The position numbers were made by a program, and so were the translations under genes. The notes under the pieces are model-generated. The model was given only the letters and a program-made list of their open reading frames with translations, was not told the DNA's origin and did not search any database. Shown here piece by piece: positions 6,087 to 9,706 of a stretch of DNA of 9,706 nucleotides (positions within the stretch are counted from its first letter, which is position 1; every line of letters begins with the position of its first letter). This DNA is from Planctomycetes bacterium RBG_13_46_10 (lineage in GTDB: Bacteria; Planctomycetota; Phycisphaerae; Sedimentisphaerales; Anaerobacaceae), in contig MHYD01000021.1 in NCBI GenBank assembly GCA_001824645.1, positions 30,945-40,650 on the forward strand, in the 5' to 3' direction.

Positions 6087-9000
6087 TCAGCTCTGCGCCG
6101 ACTCCATCATCGGGAGCGGTAAAGCCGGGTCAGTGATAGCGTCAATCTTAACTGCATAGCTGGTGCGGTTTTTAATGTCCGAATCCGTCACAAGATGCAC
6201 ATCCAGTAATCCTTCGGTCATATACCCCGTCCGAAGGTAATTCTGTTCCGCCAGGCTCAGGCTCCATCCCTCCAGCCAGAGCAGCAACTCTTGTTTCTGG
6301 ACGGGGCTGCCGTTAAAATGTACCAGCAAGTCGATATCACTGCCCGGTCCTGCTGTGGAATTGGCAGTGGAGCCGATGAGGTAAATTGCCTGTACACCAA
6401 ACCGCTCGGGCCTAAGTCGCAGGGCAAGCTGCTCGGCCATTCGATGCCGCCATCGCCAGAAATCCTCTGAACGCGACTCAGTTGTGGGGACTTTTGCAAT
6501 CGGTTTATCGCTGACAGCCGCTGGTTCGCCGAAGAATCCCACCGCCTGGCCAATATCGGCATTCATAAGTATCTTGAGCACATTGTCGTTCTTACAAGAG
6601 GGAACATCAATTACATGCACCACATCGGCCAAATGTGCATATTCAGGCAATATGGCAGGCATCATATTATATGAACTGCTTAGAAATTGTTCATTGAAAA
6701 CAACAGCCTGGTCATCGGGATAGAGCGGGATATAGCGTATCCGTGCCTCGACCATGTCCTGAAAGAAGTGCGTGCCAAAGGAAGGCTCCGGAGAATAGGA
6801 TCCCTTCTTGAGGGCGATTTCGATCAGCACAGATGTATTGCTGATATCGGAATAAGTGACCTGCACACCCTGTTTGATATCGCCACGGCTGCCCCACCGT
6901 CCCGGCCCCATCAGAATGAACCGACGCTTGGGCAGAAGGGCATTCAGCCGGCCCACTGCACGCCCGATGTCCACCAGTGCGTCCATGTTCGTCTGTTCGG
7001 CGTATCGTTGCGGCGAGACATAGACGATGTGTGTAATGTCCGGGACGCGCCCGTTCGAGATAAAGCGGTTTGCCGTGAACAAAATCTTGCCAACCGGAAT
7101 GTCCTGCGGTATGGCGCTCGTTGACACGTCGCTCTCCGTGTACTGCGAACGACACTGCAGCAGGTAAAAAGACTTGCCATCCGAGGCAAATTCAATATCC
7201 ACCGGCGTGCCAAGCCCTTCCTGCAGCGCCAGTAGAATAGCTCGCACCTGTTTGACAAAATTCGTTCGGTTAATAAGGCCGTCGAAAGTAACAACCAACT
7301 CGTCACGATGCACATCAAGCTCCATAGCGGATGCCTGACAGATATTCCCCTCCTTATAGACAGAAACCAACTGGTGCAGGTTGGGTATCTCATTGCCGTG
7401 TTCGTTCAGGAGGCGTTTCAGAGGTATCGTCTCGAAACATTGCGTATCCAGGTTGATTACATCAATCTGAGAAGGTGAGTAATAGCGTATTTCGTCAGGG
7501 CTGACATTTACCCTCAATGCGGGGTGGCCCGGTGAAAGCAGCACGGGGTAATCGTTGCTGATACGGTCCACCGCGCGAGTACCAAGGCCCGGCACCAATC
7601 GGACTAAACCGTCGTCGCGCTTTAGCCGCGGCGACCAACGGAACTCATTGCTGCTGAATGCGACCCCCGCGAAAGTCGGCATGAGGTAAGGCCCAACGCG
7701 TGTCCCCACGACCTCCTGGATCATAATGCCCATCTCTTCGTGAAAATCCGTCAAGCCATGTTCGGAGCGGTACAATATGGGGTCCGGACCGAATACCGAA
7801 GCATAGATCTCAGCAATTGCATCAGACAGAGCCTCCAGCCGAGACTGCTTGCTGCCCTGATTCGATAGAAAGAGACTCTTGTACTTGCCCGAAAAGGCTG
7901 TCCCCGCACGATCCTCAAGCAGACTGGAGCTGCGCACAATGATCGAGCGTTCACCGATATCGTCCAGTGCCAGGGAGAGTCCTTTGGAGATGTCGTCCGG
8001 GAAACGCGCGTGCTTGAAAAGCTGGATGATATTGGGGTACTCGATGCGAATCTGCTCCAGGTCGTTGTACTTCTGCTGGTTCACATCCTCGAGGTTATTA
8101 TATCGCAGGAAATCCGTCATGCAGTCTGCCGTCATATACCAGGTCTTCGGCGTTTTGATTTCCGTAAAAAGTCTCTCGTTGTCTGACGCTCTCAACAAGA
8201 CGTGCCGCGACAAAAAGAGCCCCGTGCTCTTTCCTCCTAAACGTCCGTTGCTTACGGACGGGTAGATGATGTGAGTGGCCAGGTCAAAAAAATCGGCTAC
8301 CTTCAGGTGACGCTTGGCAACATTGATGAAGCTGCTGTTGTCCGAGAAGAATCGCCGGATCAGCGAAACCTTCAACCACTCCTCCGTAGAGGGCGCGAGA
8401 ATGGCCTCGTTGGCCGGCAAGGCACGATAGCGCAGAATTGCGTCGATGACCGCTCCCAGCGGCGCATTGCTGGTGTCCACGGTCTTGATAAGAAAACTCA
8501 GTTTGTTCTCCTGAATCCACTTGTGCAGGCACGAAAGTATCTCCTCATCGTTCAGATGACGGGCGGCAATGGCAAACACCTGGTCACTTGCTGCGAAAAT
8601 ACTCTCACGCGATTGTTTCTGACTGGGGGTATTGACGTCGGTCGCCCCTTCTGCATAGTTCGCTGCAAAATCCGCGCCAAACATGTTCAGCACCTTACGC
8701 GACTCTTGGACGCCGCTCCGGAACAGGTGGTGAAGCATTTTACGGGAGGTGTAGAGATAAAGCTTCTCATCAGTGCGGCGCAGCAGGTCAACGATCACCA
8801 TCCACTCGTGATTGCTTTTAGCAGCCAGGACGCGGTTAGCAGCCTCCCTCTCAAGCAACAGATTCCCCAGCTTTCTGTGGAAAACGGTCTGTCCGATACG
8901 GTCTGCGATAGTATGAATCAGCTTACTTTCTTTCTCCAGAAACAACCCTTCGCTCGAGGATGGCATCTCTTTCACATAAGAAACCTCGACAAAACCAACG

Positions 9001-9275
9001 GTTCTGTCTTCCACCCTGATCGGTGCGGTGTCCTTCCAAAGCGTTTGTACATAATTCGGAGGCTCATAGACCGCATCTTCACATACAATTTTCGCCTGAC
9101 AGAACTCAGGATACTGCCAGCCGCAGGGAATGGTTGCAATGATGTCTCGAAGAATGTTGGGAAGCGGGCGGGTTTCACTGGCCAGTAACTCCTCAACTTT
9201 GTAGAGGCAGTCCAGCTCCTTTGCTCGTTCACGCAATACATGGAGATGGTCTTTCGCCTGTTTCTTATCACTCAT
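6087..9275 (-). CDS. PEP/pyruvate-binding (PPDK_N-like) and nucleotidyltransferase fusion protein
   Basis: This protein is about 1062 residues long. Residues 1-140 resemble a GAF-like sensor region. Residues about 330-710 form a PPDK/PEP-synthase-type ATP-grasp domain: GGKSTGLFLSRHVLL, then SIIVRSSSLLEDRAGTAFSG near 440-465, and VDIEFASDGKSFYLLQCRSQ near 690-710, the usual end of that domain. A block near 785-855 (GPGRWGS; FGTHFFQDMVEARIRY) matches no domain I can name. The C-terminus is a Pol-beta-superfamily nucleotidyltransferase, with GS at 968-969, Asp980 and Asp982 in SDIDLLV, and Asp1025 in LLDVHLV as the probable metal-binding triad. The phosphohistidine domain and PEP/pyruvate barrel of true PPDK are absent, so it should not be called PPDK. 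The ATG at 9275 is chosen; an in-frame GTG at 9284 would add three residues, and neither has a clear Shine-Dalgarno sequence. It lies 98 bp after the glutamate dehydrogenase gene on the same strand. Its GC content is well above that of the left-hand genes. Function unknown. Confidence 0.85.
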   Translation of the reverse strand: MSDKKQAKDHLHVLRERAKELDCLYKVEELLASETRPLPNILRDIIATIPCGWQYPEFCQAKIVCEDAVYEPPNYVQTLWKDTAPIRVEDRTVGFVEVSYVKEMPSSSEGLFLEKESKLIHTIADRIGQTVFHRKLGNLLLEREAANRVLAAKSNHEWMVIVDLLRRTDEKLYLYTSRKMLHHLFRSGVQESRKVLNMFGADFAANYAEGATDVNTPSQKQSRESIFAASDQVFAIAARHLNDEEILSCLHKWIQENKLSFLIKTVDTSNAPLGAVIDAILRYRALPANEAILAPSTEEWLKVSLIRRFFSDNSSFINVAKRHLKVADFFDLATHIIYPSVSNGRLGGKSTGLFLSRHVLLRASDNERLFTEIKTPKTWYMTADCMTDFLRYNNLEDVNQQKYNDLEQIRIEYPNIIQLFKHARFPDDISKGLSLALDDIGERSIIVRSSSLLEDRAGTAFSGKYKSLFLSNQGSKQSRLEALSDAIAEIYASVFGPDPILYRSEHGLTDFHEEMGIMIQEVVGTRVGPYLMPTFAGVAFSSNEFRWSPRLKRDDGLVRLVPGLGTRAVDRISNDYPVLLSPGHPALRVNVSPDEIRYYSPSQIDVINLDTQCFETIPLKRLLNEHGNEIPNLHQLVSVYKEGNICQASAMELDVHRDELVVTFDGLINRTNFVKQVRAILLALQEGLGTPVDIEFASDGKSFYLLQCRSQYTESDVSTSAIPQDIPVGKILFTANRFISNGRVPDITHIVYVSPQRYAEQTNMDALVDIGRAVGRLNALLPKRRFILMGPGRWGSRGDIKQGVQVTYSDISNTSVLIEIALKKGSYSPEPSFGTHFFQDMVEARIRYIPLYPDDQAVVFNEQFLSSSYNMMPAILPEYAHLADVVHVIDVPSCKNDNVLKILMNADIGQAVGFFGEPAAVSDKPIAKVPTTESRSEDFWRWRHRMAEQLALRLRPERFGVQAIYLIGSTANSTAGPGSDIDLLVHFNGSPVQKQELLLWLEGWSLSLAEQNYLRTGYMTEGLLDVHLVTDSDIKNRTSYAVKIDAITDPALPLPMMESAQS

Positions 9276-9373
9276 AGGAACCACTTTTCCAAACTACAAA
9301 CAACACATATGTAAATCTCGGAAAAAGCAAGGTCTACCAGCCGCTACACAGACAGGGAAAAACTATGAGTATC

Positions 9374-9706
9374 TTAAGCCCAGCCTCGCTGCTTGACGGC
9401 CTGCGCTACCCTGTTGATGGCGATGATATACGCGGCGTCGCGCATATAGAGCTTCTGGTTGCGGGCCAGTTCGCTCACCGATGTAAAAGCCGAGGTCATT
9501 TTAGTATCCAGTTTGGCAAGCACTTCGTCCTTCTCCCAGAAGTAGTTGGCGTTGCACTGTACCTGCTCAAAGTAACTGCACGTCACGCCGCCCGCATTGG
9601 CAAGGAAATCCGGCAGCACAAAAATTTTACGCTGTTTGATAACTTCATCCGCATCGGGTGTAGTCGGACCGTTGGCACCTTCGGCGATGACCTTGACACC
9701 TGCCGC
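9374..9706 (-). CDS. gdhA: Glutamate dehydrogenase, C-terminal 110 residues, cut by window edge
   Basis: The visible frame runs from the right edge to a TAA at 9374-9376 and is in frame throughout. It reads VIAEGANGPTTPDAD, then FVLPDFLANAGGVTCSYFEQ, and ends AVKQRGWA. These are the NAD(P)-binding domain end and C-terminal helices of the Glu/Leu/Phe/Val dehydrogenase family, in the form typical of hexameric glutamate dehydrogenases of about 415 residues, which interconvert glutamate and 2-oxoglutarate plus ammonium. An internal GTG at 9619 is not a start, because homology continues upstream of it to the edge. Substrate-specificity and catalytic lysine residues lie outside the window, and cofactor preference cannot be judged. 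The fusion-protein gene follows after 98 bp in the same direction with no obvious terminator, suggesting an operon. Confidence 0.9.
   Translation of the reverse strand, partial: AAGVKVIAEGANGPTTPDADEVIKQRKIFVLPDFLANAGGVTCSYFEQVQCNANYFWEKDEVLAKLDTKMTSAFTSVSELARNQKLYMRDAAYIIAINRVAQAVKQRGWA

Noticed and set aside
6687..7124. Plus-strand open frame of 145 codons
   Set aside because: It is antisense to the same large protein, has low-complexity Arg/Cys/His-rich composition and resembles no family.
8271..9188. Long plus-strand open frame of 305 codons
   Set aside because: It lies entirely antisense to the multidomain protein, its translation shows no recognisable domain, and GC-rich coding DNA often leaves the opposite strand open.
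6087..9275. Annotation as pyruvate, phosphate dikinase or PEP synthase
   Set aside because: Only the ATP-binding domain is present. The phosphohistidine motif and the C-terminal PEP/pyruvate barrel are missing, and a nucleotidyltransferase domain takes the C-terminal place.

Overview
The window most likely comes from a bacterial chromosome, with Planctomycetota (Phycisphaerae or a related class) as a tentative assignment. This rests on the flavour of the MiaB and VTC-like protein sequences and has not been tested by a search. No phage, insertion sequence, CRISPR array, tRNA or rRNA was recognised.

The left two thirds (1 to about 5950) are AT-rich. They begin with the 5' end of a minus-strand gene for a VTC-type (polyphosphate polymerase-like) protein, which runs off the left edge. 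A roughly 390-bp divergent promoter region separates it from a run of plus-strand genes: a radical SAM enzyme with a degenerate B12-binding-type N-terminal domain, a DUF502 membrane protein, a CaCA-family sodium/calcium exchanger, an exported DUF6448 protein, and miaB (tRNA ms2i6A37 methylthiotransferase). Good sigma-70-like promoters can be read before the radical SAM gene, before the DUF502 gene and before the DUF6448-miaB pair. This stretch is therefore probably three or so short transcription units rather than one operon.

At about 5950-6090 both strand and base composition change. The right third is clearly more GC-rich and is read on the minus strand. It carries the 3' end of a glutamate dehydrogenase gene (cut by the right edge) followed, 98 bp downstream, by a large (about 1062 aa) multidomain protein. 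That protein has a GAF-like N-terminus, a PEP/pyruvate-binding (PPDK-type ATP-grasp) domain, an unassigned conserved block, and a C-terminal Pol-beta-superfamily nucleotidyltransferase domain with an intact acidic triad. It lacks the phosphohistidine and PEP/pyruvate barrel parts of true PPDK or PEP synthase. With its position after glutamate dehydrogenase, it is the most intriguing item here: a possible nucleotide-transfer regulator or a novel phosphotransfer enzyme. The two regions meet at convergent gene ends around a short intergenic segment that may be a repeat unit.

Apart from miaB, glutamate dehydrogenase and the exchanger, the genes belong to families of unknown or uncertain function. 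The genes on the left do not form an obvious single pathway.
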